A DNA stretch of 64,000 bases, taken from positions 62,001 to 126,000 of the forward strand of contig JBBQUT010000002.1 in the NCBI GenBank assembly GCA_038212215.1, read 5' to 3'. The DNA is from JALZAI01 sp038212215. Lineage in GTDB: Bacteria; Actinomycetota; Actinomycetes; Mycobacteriales; Jatrophihabitantaceae. Shown here piece by piece: positions 8,378 through 17,234 of the stretch. The translations under genes were made by a program, and so were the position numbers. Position 1 is the stretch's first letter. Each line of letters begins with the position of its first letter. Under the pieces are notes generated by a model. That model saw nothing but the letters and a program-made list of their open reading frames with translations. It was not told the DNA's origin and did not search any database.

Positions 8378-9199
8378 TCAGGCGTGGATGGCGCTTCGCA
8401 GCTGCGACGGTGTCTGTCCGAACACTTGCTTGCAGGTCGCGGTGAGGTGGCTGTGGCTTGCAAACCCGAGTTCGGCGGCGATTGTTGATAGATCACGGCG
8501 CGGATTGTCGAGCAGGACGTGGACCGCTGCCCGGGCACGCAACTCGCGCCGGTAGCGGTACATCGACGTCCCGGTCAGCGTGCGGAACTGGCGGGCGAGG
8601 TGATACGGCGATACCTCAAGACGTCTGGCGATGTCGGTGACCGCTACCTGCTCGGTCAGCGCATCGCCCAGCAGCCGTCGAGTGTCTTCGACACGCTCGC
8701 GAACGCGGCGACCCGTGTCCGGCCGGGCCGTTCGTCGCTGGGGCAACGCTTCGACGACCGTGCCAAGAGCGTCCAGGGTGAGTTCCTCCAGACGCATCGC
8801 GTCGTGACAGGCGTGGCCTGCTGAGAGCGCACGCTTCATACGCAGCCAGCCGTGCGCAGCCAGAGGGAGGTGATCGACAGGAAATTGCCCATGGCGTCGG
8901 CGCGTGAACCGGCCGGTGAGCCGCTCAAGCAACTGCGGATGCAGCGCGATGAACACCGAGCGATCACCGACCGGTGACACCGGCCGACGTCGGTACTCCG
9001 CGCCGGCGTCGTAAAGCAACACGCCGTTGCTGTCAGCGCAAACCCGGCCGGCCCTGTGCCGGATGATCTCGACCGTGGTGAATGGCCACACGACGTGCGG
9101 TAGGTCGCCGATCGTGTTCGCGCTCATCCATAGCGGGTCGTCAGGCTCGCAGGAGAACTCACCAAGTACCAGTTCATTGGTCGCGAGAAGGACGCGCAC
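8378..9199 (-). CDS. AraC-family transcriptional regulator
   Basis: About 273 residues. The N-terminal half has a cupin-like effector region (segments LLATNELVLGEFSC and VCADSNGVLLYDAGAEYRRR). The C-terminal AraC DNA-binding domain has helix-turn-helix segments near VTDIARRLEVSPYHLARQFR and LSTIAAELGFASHSHLTATC. An upstream extension to 9379 is open but low complexity and would leave only 17 bp before the next gene, so I start at the GTG at 9199. The target is unknown; it could regulate the divergent FG-GAP gene or the aromatic operon. Confidence 0.78.
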   Translation of the reverse strand: MRVLLATNELVLGEFSCEPDDPLWMSANTIGDLPHVVWPFTTVEIIRHRAGRVCADSNGVLLYDAGAEYRRRPVSPVGDRSVFIALHPQLLERLTGRFTRRRHGQFPVDHLPLAAHGWLRMKRALSAGHACHDAMRLEELTLDALGTVVEALPQRRTARPDTGRRVRERVEDTRRLLGDALTEQVAVTDIARRLEVSPYHLARQFRTLTGTSMYRYRRELRARAAVHVLLDNPRRDLSTIAAELGFASHSHLTATCKQVFGQTPSQLRSAIHA

Positions 9200-9396
9200 G
9201 TGCCCGGGGCGGTCAGCGCCAGAGCCGCGCAGACCGAGCCGGCTTGGGCCACCACCGGACGCTGTCACGTGCACAGCATCATCACGGCGCACGCTGCGTG
9301 CAAGCGTGTCGCCCGTTCCTGTGCTGGATGAGCACGAACGTGACAGCGCGCGAAGCCCCCGCAGACCTAGCATCGCCACGACACAAGGGAGCGATC

Positions 9397-10728
9397 ATGA
9401 AATCACGTCATCGAGGCGCAGCACATCGATTCGGTCAGATGGTCGCCTGCTCGGCGGTGACCATGCTGGCGTTACTGGGCACTCCGGTCGACGGGCATGC
9501 CTCCGCGGCGCAGCTAACCACGCCATCACCAATACATGTATGGAACGGTGACCAGCCTGGCGAGGGGTATGGGTGGGCCGTCAGCGAGCTTCACGACGTC
9601 AATCACGACGGTGCGACGGACGCCATCATCGGCGCTCCGTTTCACGCTACCGCGGCTGGTTCGAACTCGGGGCACGTCGACGTGCGCTCCGGCCGTTCGG
9701 GTGCCATCTTGCACTCCTACTTCGGCGTTGCGGGCGAGTCGCTCGGCTACGCGATCGCCGACGCCGGTGACGTTGACGGCGACGGCGTGCACGACGTCCT
9801 GATCGGGGCACCGCAGGGCGGCCTTTCCTGCACCGGCAGCGAGGTAGGCGCAGGACACGCCTACGTCCGGTCGGGGGCAACAGGCACCCTGCTACTGACT
9901 CTCGGTGGCGCACCAGCCCGCGCGCACCTCGGCGCTGCCGTCAGCTCGGCGGGTGACATCAACAGCGACGGTCATGCTGACCTACTTGTGGGCGCGCCGT
10001 GCGCGGGACGCAACGGGGCCGAGCGCGGCGCGGCTTACGTGTATTCCGGCGCGAACGGGACTGTGCTTCGTAGGTTCGCAGGTGCCGCGGCGGGTGATCA
10101 TTTCGGCATCGGGACTGCGCCGGTGGGCGACATCGACCGCGACCGCGTCACCGACGTTGCCATCGCGGCGACCGATGCAGGCCCTGGGCGACGCGGAGTG
10201 GTATCGGTGTATTCCGGCCGGACGGGCAAGCGGCGACTCCAGCTGTCCGGTGGTCCGGACACCATGGATCTCGGCTGGTTCTTCGTTGCCGGGGTGGGCG
10301 ACCTCAACCGAGACGGCACGCCCGACATCTACGCGGGCGACTTCGACGCCGGGGCGAACAACGGCAACCTCCGAGGCGTGGCCTTGGTTTTCTCTGGAGC
10401 GACCGGCAGGAAGCTGGACGTCTTCCGCGGCGCAACACCGAACGCCGGCGCCGGACCCGGCCGCGGCGCAGGCGATGTGAACTACGACGGCGTTCCCGAC
10501 ATCGTCGTGGGCTCGTACACCTCCAGCGACGGAGCACCCCTCGCTGGCCGGGTGGACGTGTACAGCGGGCGCACGGGCCGGCCGATCCGGACCTACATCT
10601 CGTCGATCGCAGGGGAGAACCTCGGCTTCGACGCCGTCGGGATCGGGGACGTCAATCGCGACGGCCACCCCGACCTCCTGGTCTCCGCGGCCAACGGTGA
10701 CACGGTCTACGTGCTGTCCACAGCGTGA
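9397..10728 (+). CDS. Secreted FG-GAP/VCBS beta-propeller protein
   Basis: A 443-residue exported protein. The N terminus has a basic segment, then a hydrophobic core near residues 15-30 and a likely signal-peptidase site near Ala38. Seven Asp-rich calcium-binding loops recur about every 60 residues (DVNHDGATD, DVDGDGVHD, DINSDGHAD, DIDRDRVTD, DLNRDGTPD, DVNYDGVPD, DVNRDGHPD), which predicts a seven-bladed integrin-alpha-type propeller. The fourth loop has Arg where the others have Gly. The ATG follows AAGGGAG. A role in adhesion or surface binding is inferred; there is no catalytic domain. Confidence 0.87.
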   Translation: MKSRHRGAAHRFGQMVACSAVTMLALLGTPVDGHASAAQLTTPSPIHVWNGDQPGEGYGWAVSELHDVNHDGATDAIIGAPFHATAAGSNSGHVDVRSGRSGAILHSYFGVAGESLGYAIADAGDVDGDGVHDVLIGAPQGGLSCTGSEVGAGHAYVRSGATGTLLLTLGGAPARAHLGAAVSSAGDINSDGHADLLVGAPCAGRNGAERGAAYVYSGANGTVLRRFAGAAAGDHFGIGTAPVGDIDRDRVTDVAIAATDAGPGRRGVVSVYSGRTGKRRLQLSGGPDTMDLGWFFVAGVGDLNRDGTPDIYAGDFDAGANNGNLRGVALVFSGATGRKLDVFRGATPNAGAGPGRGAGDVNYDGVPDIVVGSYTSSDGAPLAGRVDVYSGRTGRPIRTYISSIAGENLGFDAVGIGDVNRDGHPDLLVSAANGDTVYVLSTA

Positions 10729-10760
10729 GTCCGCGCGACACTCAGCTGATAGGCCGGAGC

Positions 10761-11270
10761 TCAGGCGCCCGGGTCCCGGCGCATACGCCAGGCGCCGAGG
10801 CCGAGGAAGGCGACCAGGTATAGGACGAGGTCGAGGTAGGCCAGGCCGAGGGAAGGTACCCGCGCGGCGTGGGGGCGGGTCACTGGGTGGGTGGCGGTGA
10901 GCACGAGCGCCTTGGCCAGGAAGACCCGGCCGCGACGTGGCATCGCGACGAAGGTGGCGCGAATCATCCCGCTGCCGCACTCGGGACTGACAGCGAGGAC
11001 GCCGAGGGCGCCGAGGGCCAGCTCGGCGACCTGGAGCCCGCTGAAGGACTCGCTCACCGGATCGACCGCGGCCCGGTCGGCGGGGCTCATGCTCACCCAG
11101 TTGTGACCGAGTGACGTCAGCTCCAGCAGCCCGACACCGACGCCGAGCGCCACCACCAGGAGCAGCAGGACGTAGGTGGAACGCACGGTGGCGAGTTTGC
11201 GGGCCTCGGCGCGCAGTGCCGATGCCAGCCCGGGTGGGGACCCGGCCGCCGTGGTCGGCAGGCCGGTCAT
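10761..11270 (-). pseudogene. Internally deleted ABC-2 permease remnant
   Basis: The first about 130 residues resemble an ABC transporter permease subunit: a basic AEARKLATVRSTY start, a transmembrane helix, and SECGSGMIRATFVAMPRRGRV ahead of a lysine-alanine segment. The frame then jumps to a C-terminal helix (LAYLDLVLYLVAFLGLGAW) without the several membrane segments that normally lie between. At 169 residues it is much shorter than the roughly 250 expected. It lies directly after an ATPase remnant in the same frame, so the transporter is dead. Confidence 0.7.
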
Positions 11271-11520
11271 CGGGCTGGCCGTTCGAGGGCGACCGGCGCG
11301 GTACCGGACTGCATCCTCGGCCAACGCGAGGTAGGCCTGTTCCAGGGACGGTTGGCGGCGGTCAGCGCGTGCAGCGGGATCGCTCGGGCCCGGCCGGCGC
11401 GACGCTGGCGCCGTGCGCGCGTCGCAGCAGCGCGGCGAGGTGGTCTGGCCGCGGCGTGCCCGCCAGCACATCGCCGAGCCCGCGGGCGGTGATGAACTCG
11501 GTGGCGGTCGCCGCCGTCAA
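11271..11520 (-). pseudogene. C-terminal remnant of an ABC transporter ATPase
   Basis: Two frames hold recognisable pieces of the C-terminal end of a drug-type ABC ATPase. One reads TPRPDHLAALLRRAHGASV and then runs to a stop. The other reads SLEQAYLALAEDAVRYRAG, the usual end of this family, and continues in frame into the permease remnant. The Walker motifs are absent. At least one frameshift plus an internal deletion is needed to join the pieces. With the permease it represents a decayed two-gene export system. Confidence 0.65.
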
Positions 11521-11560
11521 CCAGCACCGTCCGGACCTGGTGTTGATGGACATCCGGATG
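11501..11560 (+). pseudogene. Response-regulator receiver fragment
   Basis: Twenty codons read VAVAAVNQHRPDLVLMDIRM, the beta3/phospho-acceptor segment of a NarL/LuxR-type receiver domain, with Asp in the usual position of LVLMDIRM. What precedes and follows is not receiver-like. The fragment abuts the ABC ATPase remnant on the other strand, so two gene ruins were joined at about 11.5 kb. I see nothing recognisable between here and 11785. Confidence 0.55.
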
Positions 11561-11785
11561 ATCATCGCCCACCAAAGCGGGCTGGCCAACGCCGGTCAAA
11601 CCTGACGCGAATCCGGCGAGTGACCGAGCCCGCTCACCCATCCCAAAAACAATCCTCGAGACGTAGGCCGGTCCGAAACGAGCACACCGGTGGCGATACA
11701 ACTCGCGAACCATCTGGGCACGTCCTGCGTCAGACGAGGATCGGCCACCGAACATCCACAATCCAGACAGCATGTGCGGTCGCGA

Positions 11786-12256
11786 TCAGCGTCGGGTCTT
11801 GCCTTCATGCAGCATCTGCAGTGTCTGCTCGACCCTCGACCTCGTTGTGTCCTCGCGCTTGGCCTCGTCGATCCAGCGCGCGAATTCTTTGCGGTGCGAA
11901 GGGGCTAGGGCCTTGAACGCCGCCTCGGCGGCCGCGTCGGCAGCAAACGCTGCGGCCAGCGCCGGCGGCACTGCGACTTCCGACGGCGCGGCGTCGAGGG
12001 TGATGATCACGTCGATGACATCGCCGATCTCAACCCCGAGCTCGGCGCGCAGCTTCTTACTGAAGCCCACCAGATTTTCCCCGCCCATGCGTCCCACCCG
12101 GGCCGAGCCGGTGGTGCCGTTGACCGTCACCCGTACCGCCGGCGTCCTGCTCGCGCCGAGCGCCCCGACCTGCTCATCGCTCAGAACGATCGCGGCCGCT
12201 GGGCCCCGTGGTTCGAGCATCGCGTGGAGTCGAAGAGCGCGATCATCTGTTGGCAC
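11786..12256 (-). CDS. YdeI/DUF1905-type protein
   Basis: A 156-residue protein. The N-terminal DUF1905 barrel-like part (VTVNGTTGSARVGRMGGENLVGFSKKLR) is followed by a YdeI/OmpD-associated helical tail (FKALAPSHRKEFARWIDEAKREDTTRSRV). These proteins are linked to resistance against cationic peptides, but the mechanism is not established. The GTG at 12256 has a -10 hexamer 6 nt upstream and no Shine-Dalgarno sequence, which supports a leaderless mRNA and this start. Confidence 0.82.
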   Translation of the reverse strand: MPTDDRALRLHAMLEPRGPAAAIVLSDEQVGALGASRTPAVRVTVNGTTGSARVGRMGGENLVGFSKKLRAELGVEIGDVIDVIITLDAAPSEVAVPPALAAAFAADAAAEAAFKALAPSHRKEFARWIDEAKREDTTRSRVEQTLQMLHEGKTRR

Positions 12257-12262
12257 CTATCA

Positions 12263-12268
12263 ACCCTA
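12263..12268 (-). promoter_or_regulatory. -10 element, leaderless YdeI-type gene
   Basis: On the minus strand TAGGGT ends 6 nt before the GTG at 12256, and no ribosome-binding site is visible. This decides the start of the gene. Confidence 0.5.
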
Positions 12269-12343
12269 GGACAGCGGTCCGGTGTAACGCGGGGGCCACC
12301 TCCTAGCACTGCACAGCAGTTGCGCGCGGCGAAGGAGGAATCG

Positions 12344-14281
12344 ATGATCGGTCCGAGCACCCGATGGCATCGGGTGGATGACGGTGAGCTGCCCGACGAC
12401 GGCCGAGTACGAAGCGTCGAGGTCGGCGGCCTCTCGATCGCGCTCGCACGTTGCGGGGATCGCCTCGGCGCGCTGGCGAACCACTGCCCGCACCAGGGCG
12501 GTCCGCTGGGTGAGGGGTCGATCGAGAAGGGTCTGCTGCGCTGCCCGTGGCACGGATACGACTACGACCCGGTTACGGGTCTGCCGCCTGGCGGGTTCAG
12601 TGACGCCGTGCCGAGTTTCCCGGTGGACGAGCGTCCAGACGGCGTTTACATCGAACTGCCCGATCCAGGCCCGCGCGTGCGCACCGTCGGCGACACGCTG
12701 GTCGAAACGCTCGTCGCGTTCGGCATCACCCATGTCTTCGGGATGGTCGGGCACTCGAACCTGGGCTTCGCCGATGCCCTGCGCAGGGCTGAGGAACGTG
12801 GCGAGATCACCTATATCGGGATCCGGCACGAGGGCGCCGCGGCGTTCGCGGCAAGCGCATACGGCAAGCTCACCGGCCGTCCGGCGATGTGTTTCGCGAT
12901 CGCCGGGCCTGGTTCGACGAACCTGTTGACCGGGCTCTACGACGCCAAGCTGGACGGCGCTCCAGTCGTCGCGGTTTCGGGTCAGGTGCCATCAGCAGTG
13001 CGCGGGCGCGGCGCGTTCCAGGACCTCGACCTCTCGAGCGTATTCGCGGACGTCGCGGTGTCGACCCAGGTGGTGCTGGCCGGCAGCGACCACGCCGAGC
13101 TTGCCGCGCTTGCCGTCAAGCGGGCGGTGGATGGTCGCGGGGTGTCCCACCTGGTGCTGCCCGATGAGGTGCAGGTGCTGCCCAGCCAACAGCCGGCGGC
13201 CGATCCGGCAGGTCGGTTTACCTCCCGCCGAATCCTGCCTGACGCCGACTCGCTCAATCGCTCAGCCGCCCTCGTCCGCGATGCCCGGCGTCCGGTGTTC
13301 ATCGTCGGGCATGGAGCCCGCGCGGCCCGTGACGAGGTTCGTGCGATGGCTGAACGCCTCGGTGCCCCGGTGCTGACGACGTTCAAGGCCAAGGGACTGA
13401 TCGCTGACACGCACCCGCTCGGCGCGGGTGTCCTCGGCCGAAGTGGCACGCCGGTGGCGAGCTGGCTGATGAACGAGTCGGACCTGCTCGTGGTCGTCGG
13501 CGCCTCGTTCTCCAACCACACCGGCATTGCGGCCTATAAAGCCATCGTGCAGATCGACGACGCGCACACCGCGATCGGGCGCTTTGACGCCGTCACCGAG
13601 CACCTGCTCGGCGATGCGGCGCTCACGGTGGCCGCACTCGACGCCACGGTGGGTGCGGCGAAGGCGGTGGATCAGCGCGGCGACGTCGCCGAGCGGTGGG
13701 CAATCTGGCGAGCGGAGAAGACCCGTCGGGTGGCGGACGACAGGGGCGAGGGGGTGTCGGCCGCCGCAGTTTTCGATGCGCTGGCGCGGCACCTGCCGGG
13801 CGATGCGGTTGTGACCGTGGACGTCGGCAACCACGCCTACTCGCTCGGCCGCTATCTGGAGTCGGCCGGTCAGCCGGTGCTGATGTCGGGTTACCTCGGC
13901 TCGATCGGGTTCGGCTACCCGGCCGCTCTCGGCGCCTGGGCCGCGGCGCCAGGTCGCCCGGTCCTGGCCGTGACGGGTGACGGCGGGTTCGGCCAGTACA
14001 GCGCCGAGCTGCTGACCGCCGTAAAGTACGGCATCCCGATCAAGCATCTGCTGCTCGACAACCACTCGCTCGGCAAGATCAGCAAGGAGCAGTTGGCGGC
14101 CGACTTCCCGGTGTGGCACACCTCATTGCACAACCCCGACTGGGCTGCCTACGCGCAATTGTGCGGCGCCACGGGCATCCGGGTCGACCGCCGCGAGCAA
14201 CTCGACGGTGCCCTCGCCGACCTCTTCGCCGCCGACGGTCCCGCCCTGCTGTGTGTGCAGCAGGATGCCCAGCTCATCTAG
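12344..14281 (+). CDS. Rieske-TPP fusion enzyme (acetolactate synthase/pyruvate oxidase-like)
   Basis: A 645-residue fusion. Residues 1-105 form a Rieske [2Fe-2S] ferredoxin domain with ligands Cys48, His50, Cys67 and His70 (CPH-x16-CPWH). From about 112 to the end it is a complete thiamine-diphosphate enzyme: an N-terminal PYR domain with the catalytic Glu163 (IRHEGAAAFA), a central domain, and a PP domain with the ThDP/Mg motif starting GDGG near residue 546. The likely chemistry is decarboxylation of a 2-oxo acid, perhaps passing electrons to or from the Rieske centre. The substrate is unknown. The ATG follows AAGGAGGA, and a flavin reductase gene starts 24 bp downstream. Confidence 0.87.
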   Translation: MIGPSTRWHRVDDGELPDDGRVRSVEVGGLSIALARCGDRLGALANHCPHQGGPLGEGSIEKGLLRCPWHGYDYDPVTGLPPGGFSDAVPSFPVDERPDGVYIELPDPGPRVRTVGDTLVETLVAFGITHVFGMVGHSNLGFADALRRAEERGEITYIGIRHEGAAAFAASAYGKLTGRPAMCFAIAGPGSTNLLTGLYDAKLDGAPVVAVSGQVPSAVRGRGAFQDLDLSSVFADVAVSTQVVLAGSDHAELAALAVKRAVDGRGVSHLVLPDEVQVLPSQQPAADPAGRFTSRRILPDADSLNRSAALVRDARRPVFIVGHGARAARDEVRAMAERLGAPVLTTFKAKGLIADTHPLGAGVLGRSGTPVASWLMNESDLLVVVGASFSNHTGIAAYKAIVQIDDAHTAIGRFDAVTEHLLGDAALTVAALDATVGAAKAVDQRGDVAERWAIWRAEKTRRVADDRGEGVSAAAVFDALARHLPGDAVVTVDVGNHAYSLGRYLESAGQPVLMSGYLGSIGFGYPAALGAWAAAPGRPVLAVTGDGGFGQYSAELLTAVKYGIPIKHLLLDNHSLGKISKEQLAADFPVWHTSLHNPDWAAYAQLCGATGIRVDRREQLDGALADLFAADGPALLCVQQDAQLI

Positions 14282-14305
14282 CCGTCCACCGACGAAAGGC
14301 CGACC

Positions 14306-15022
14306 ATGACTGTCGCACTGCCTGACTACACCGACCTCAAGGCACTGTTCATCAACTGCACCCTCAAACGATCCCCCGAGCCCAGCAACACCCAGGGCCT
14401 CGTCGACGCGAGCGCGAACATCATGCGCGACCACGGCATCGGCGTGGACGTCGTCCGGGCGATCGATCACGACATCGCTACCGGCGTCTGGCCGGACATG
14501 CGCGAACACGGCGCGGCCACCGACGACTGGCCGGAAATTTTCGACAAGGTCCTCGCCGCGGACATCCTGGTGCTCGCCGGGCCGATCTGGCTCGGTGACA
14601 ACAGCTCGATCATGAAGCAGGTGCATGAACGGCTGTACGGCGGATCGCACCTGCTCAACGAGTCCGGGCAGTACCTGTACTACGGCAGGGTCGCCGGTTG
14701 CTTCATCACCGGCAACGAGGACGGCATCAAGCACTGCGCGATGAACGTTCTCTACACGCTCCAGCACATCGGTTACACCATCCCTCCGCAAGCCGACGCA
14801 GGATGGATCGGCGAGGCCGGCCCGGGGCCGTCCTACCTCGATCCGGGATCAGGTGGTCCGCAGAACGACTTCACCAACCGCAACACCACCTTCATGACAT
14901 GGAACCTCATCCACCTGGCGAGGATCCTGAAGGACGCAGGAGGCATCCCGGCGCACGGGAACCAACGCTCCGAATGGGACGCCGGGTGCCGATTCGACTA
15001 CGAGAATCCCGAGTACCGCTGA
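14306..15022 (+). CDS. NADPH-dependent FMN reductase/flavodoxin-like protein
   Basis: A 238-residue flavodoxin-fold protein. The N-terminal LFINCTLKRSPEPSNTQ phosphate-binding loop, the LVLAGPIWLGDNSS segment and CFITGNEDG match NADPH-dependent FMN reductases. It lies 24 bp after the Rieske-TPP gene and is probably co-transcribed. It could supply electrons to, or take them from, that enzyme; this is inference. A hairpin begins directly after its stop codon. Confidence 0.83.
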   Translation: MTVALPDYTDLKALFINCTLKRSPEPSNTQGLVDASANIMRDHGIGVDVVRAIDHDIATGVWPDMREHGAATDDWPEIFDKVLAADILVLAGPIWLGDNSSIMKQVHERLYGGSHLLNESGQYLYYGRVAGCFITGNEDGIKHCAMNVLYTLQHIGYTIPPQADAGWIGEAGPGPSYLDPGSGGPQNDFTNRNTTFMTWNLIHLARILKDAGGIPAHGNQRSEWDAGCRFDYENPEYR

Positions 15023-15053
15023 CCCGCGCCTTACGCCTTTGCGACGGCGCGGG
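15023..15053 (+). terminator. Hairpin after the flavin reductase gene
   Basis: CCCGCGCC and GGCGCGGG form a perfect 8-bp stem with a 15-nt loop, starting at the first base after the stop codon. There is no U-tract, which is common for GC-rich actinobacterial terminators. Confidence 0.55.
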
Positions 15054-15108
15054 TGCAGGACTTCTCCCATGCCGCGCGCCGCCGATACGGTGTGCCGCGG
15101 AGGTGCAG

Positions 15109-15732
15109 GTGACCAGTCCCGACGACGAACTCGTCGACCGGCTCCGGCTCGGCGACGAACGGGCCTTCGCCGAACTCGTCGACCACTACAGCCCGTCGAT
15201 GCTCGCCGTTGCCCGCACCCACGTCGCGTCCCGCGAGGTCGCCGAGGATGTCGTCCAGGACACGTGGCTCGCACTGCTCAAAGGCATCGACGGTTTCGAA
15301 GGGCGATCGAGTCTGCGCACCTGGCTCTTTCGCGTGCTGGTCAATATCGCCAAGACCCGCGGCGTGCGGGAGAAGCGCGGCACGGCTGTCGACACGAACG
15401 GCGCAGCTGACCAACCGAGCGTGAGTCCCGACCGGTTCCAGTCCGACGATTCCCGGTGGCCCGGTCACTGGGTGCGATTCCCGACGCCGTGGCGTGAATC
15501 GCCCGAGCACCGCCTACTGGCTGGCGAGGCGCTCGACCTTGTGCGACACGAGCTTGCCCGGCTGCCCCACCAGCAGCGCATCGTGGTCTCCCTGCGAGAC
15601 GTCGACGGCTACGACTCCGACGAGGTCTGCGCCCTACTCGACCTCACGGCGGCCAACCAGCGGGTCCTGCTGCACCGCGGCCGGGCTCGAATCCGCCAGG
15701 CGCTGGCCGGGTACTTCGTGGGTTGCTCATGA
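15109..15732 (+). CDS. ECF RNA polymerase sigma factor
   Basis: A 207-residue ECF sigma factor. Region 2 is near residues 8-80 (FAELVDHYSPSMLAVA, EDVVQDTWLALL, RTWLFRVLVNIAK). Region 4 is near 145-200 (LPHQQRIVVSLRDVDGYDSDEV). The GTG start has GGAGG just upstream. The frame is open further 5' but is only the shadow of the flavin reductase gene there. Its stop overlaps the start of an anti-sigma gene (ATGA), so it is probably held inactive by that protein at the membrane or in the cytoplasm. Confidence 0.9.
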   Translation: MTSPDDELVDRLRLGDERAFAELVDHYSPSMLAVARTHVASREVAEDVVQDTWLALLKGIDGFEGRSSLRTWLFRVLVNIAKTRGVREKRGTAVDTNGAADQPSVSPDRFQSDDSRWPGHWVRFPTPWRESPEHRLLAGEALDLVRHELARLPHQQRIVVSLRDVDGYDSDEVCALLDLTAANQRVLLHRGRARIRQALAGYFVGCS

Positions 15733-16010
15733 GTGGCTGGGACGACGTGGACTTCGGCGGCTTCACCTGCCGCGAGTTCGTCGAGCTCGTGACCGAGTAT
15801 CTCGAGGACCGCCTCGACGTGGGTGCGCGCGCGCGCTTCGACCAGCACGTGGCCGCGTGCCCCGGCTGCGCGCGCTACCTCGAGCAGATCCGTGCCTCGA
15901 ACCGGCTACTCGGCCGCGTCACGCTCGACACGATCTCGCCCGAGGCTCGCGATCAACTCTTGGACGCGTTCCGCTCCTGGCGTTCCGGACGCTCCGATGC
16001 ATCCGGCTGA
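15729..16010 (+). CDS. Zinc-finger anti-sigma factor
   Basis: A 93-residue protein with a ZAS-type zinc site: His40, Cys44 and Cys47 (HVAACPGC), probably with Cys14. It has no transmembrane segment, so it is a soluble anti-sigma factor of the RsrA type. The HxxxCxxC motif could make it redox-sensitive. The start overlaps the sigma-factor stop by ATGA. Its 3' end overlaps the convergent antiporter gene by 58 nt. Confidence 0.85.
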   Translation: MSGWDDVDFGGFTCREFVELVTEYLEDRLDVGARARFDQHVAACPGCARYLEQIRASNRLLGRVTLDTISPEARDQLLDAFRSWRSGRSDASG

Positions 16011-17194
16011 GCGCTCGTCAGCAGAGCGAGAGCGGCCGGGGGGAACAGGAGCACCGACAGCAGTCCGGCACACACCACCGCCGCCGCGGTCACCGGCGAG
16101 ATCTTGGCGAGCACGAGCCCGATCTGTGTAGCGGTGACGAGGAACGGCAGCGACGTGGCCTGCAGCAATGCCACTGCGGCAGTGGCCCGGCCCCCGAGAG
16201 CGCGCAGGGTCAGTAGCGCTGGTGCCCCGCGGACAAGGAGCAAGGCGAGGAGGAACACCGGCACGCGAGCAAGGGCGCCCGGGCTGTGCACGAGGCCGGT
16301 GAGGTCGAGCCGGATGCCGGAGCTGACGAAGAACACCGGCACGACGAAGCCGTAGCCGATCGCCTCGAGCTTGGTCCGCAAGTGTGGGTGCGACGACGAG
16401 TCGCGGTCGACCAGGCTGACGACCGCGCCGGCGAGAAACGCGCCGAGAATGCTCTCCAGCCCGAAGCGTGTCGCGAGGGCCACGAATGCGACGAGCAGCA
16501 CGACGGCGAGCCGCACGCGGATCTCAGCCGTGGTGTCCTGCAGCCGGACCAGCAGACCGCCCAGCCGCATCGAGCGCCCGGCCCGCAGCACGACGAACGC
16601 GGTGATGCCGATCAACACAGCGAAGGCGATCAGCAGCACTACCTTCGCGCCGGCGCTACCACCGGATGCTGAGAAGAAGAACGAGAGCGTCACGATCGCG
16701 GCGAAATCGGCCACCGTGGCCGCGGCGATCGCGGTCTGCCCGACCGTGCTCGCGCTTTGCCCGGCATCCTTCAGAACCGGCACCACCAACCCGAGCGAGG
16801 TCGCCGACAGCGCCACCGCGATGAGCAGGGGTTGCTGTACCCACCCCAGCGCGTGCAGACTGCCGCCGACGGCGAGCCCGAGGGCGAGGGTGACGACGTA
16901 CCCGCCCGCAGCAACTGCGAGCGGCCGCCCGCGCAGACGCATCAGATCGATCTCGAGTCCTGCCAGAAAGAGCAGGAACGCCAGACCGAACAGCGCGAGG
17001 ATCTGCACCGGCAGGTCAACCCGCGCCCACCCGAAGCCGGTCGGGCCTACCGCGATGCCTGCGACGATCTCGAGAACGACTGCAGGGACACGCAGGCGCG
17101 GCATCGCGCCCGCGATGATCGGCGCCAGCACCGCGATGATCGAGATGAGCAGCAGATTGTCGAACGACACGGCCGGCATAATCTGTTCAGTCAT
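15953..17194 (-). CDS. CPA2-family cation/proton antiporter
   Basis: A 413-residue integral membrane protein with about 12 hydrophobic segments of the Na+/H+ or K+/H+ exchanger type (KefB-like). The family's first helices (VLAPIIAGAMPRLRVPAVVLEIVAGIAVGP) and the unwound FLLFLAGLEIDL and ATVADFAAIVTL segments are clear. The TrkA nucleotide-binding tail of many family members is absent. The acidic residue in the DF pair is expected to bind the ion. It converges on the anti-sigma gene with a 3' overlap. Confidence 0.87.
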   Translation of the reverse strand: MTEQIMPAVSFDNLLLISIIAVLAPIIAGAMPRLRVPAVVLEIVAGIAVGPTGFGWARVDLPVQILALFGLAFLLFLAGLEIDLMRLRGRPLAVAAGGYVVTLALGLAVGGSLHALGWVQQPLLIAVALSATSLGLVVPVLKDAGQSASTVGQTAIAAATVADFAAIVTLSFFFSASGGSAGAKVVLLIAFAVLIGITAFVVLRAGRSMRLGGLLVRLQDTTAEIRVRLAVVLLVAFVALATRFGLESILGAFLAGAVVSLVDRDSSSHPHLRTKLEAIGYGFVVPVFFVSSGIRLDLTGLVHSPGALARVPVFLLALLLVRGAPALLTLRALGGRATAAVALLQATSLPFLVTATQIGLVLAKISPVTAAAVVCAGLLSVLLFPPAALALLTSAQPDASERPERQERNASKS

Positions 17195-17234
17195 CGCCGG
17201 CCCGCAAACGTTTCACCTGCAATCGCGGCGAATC

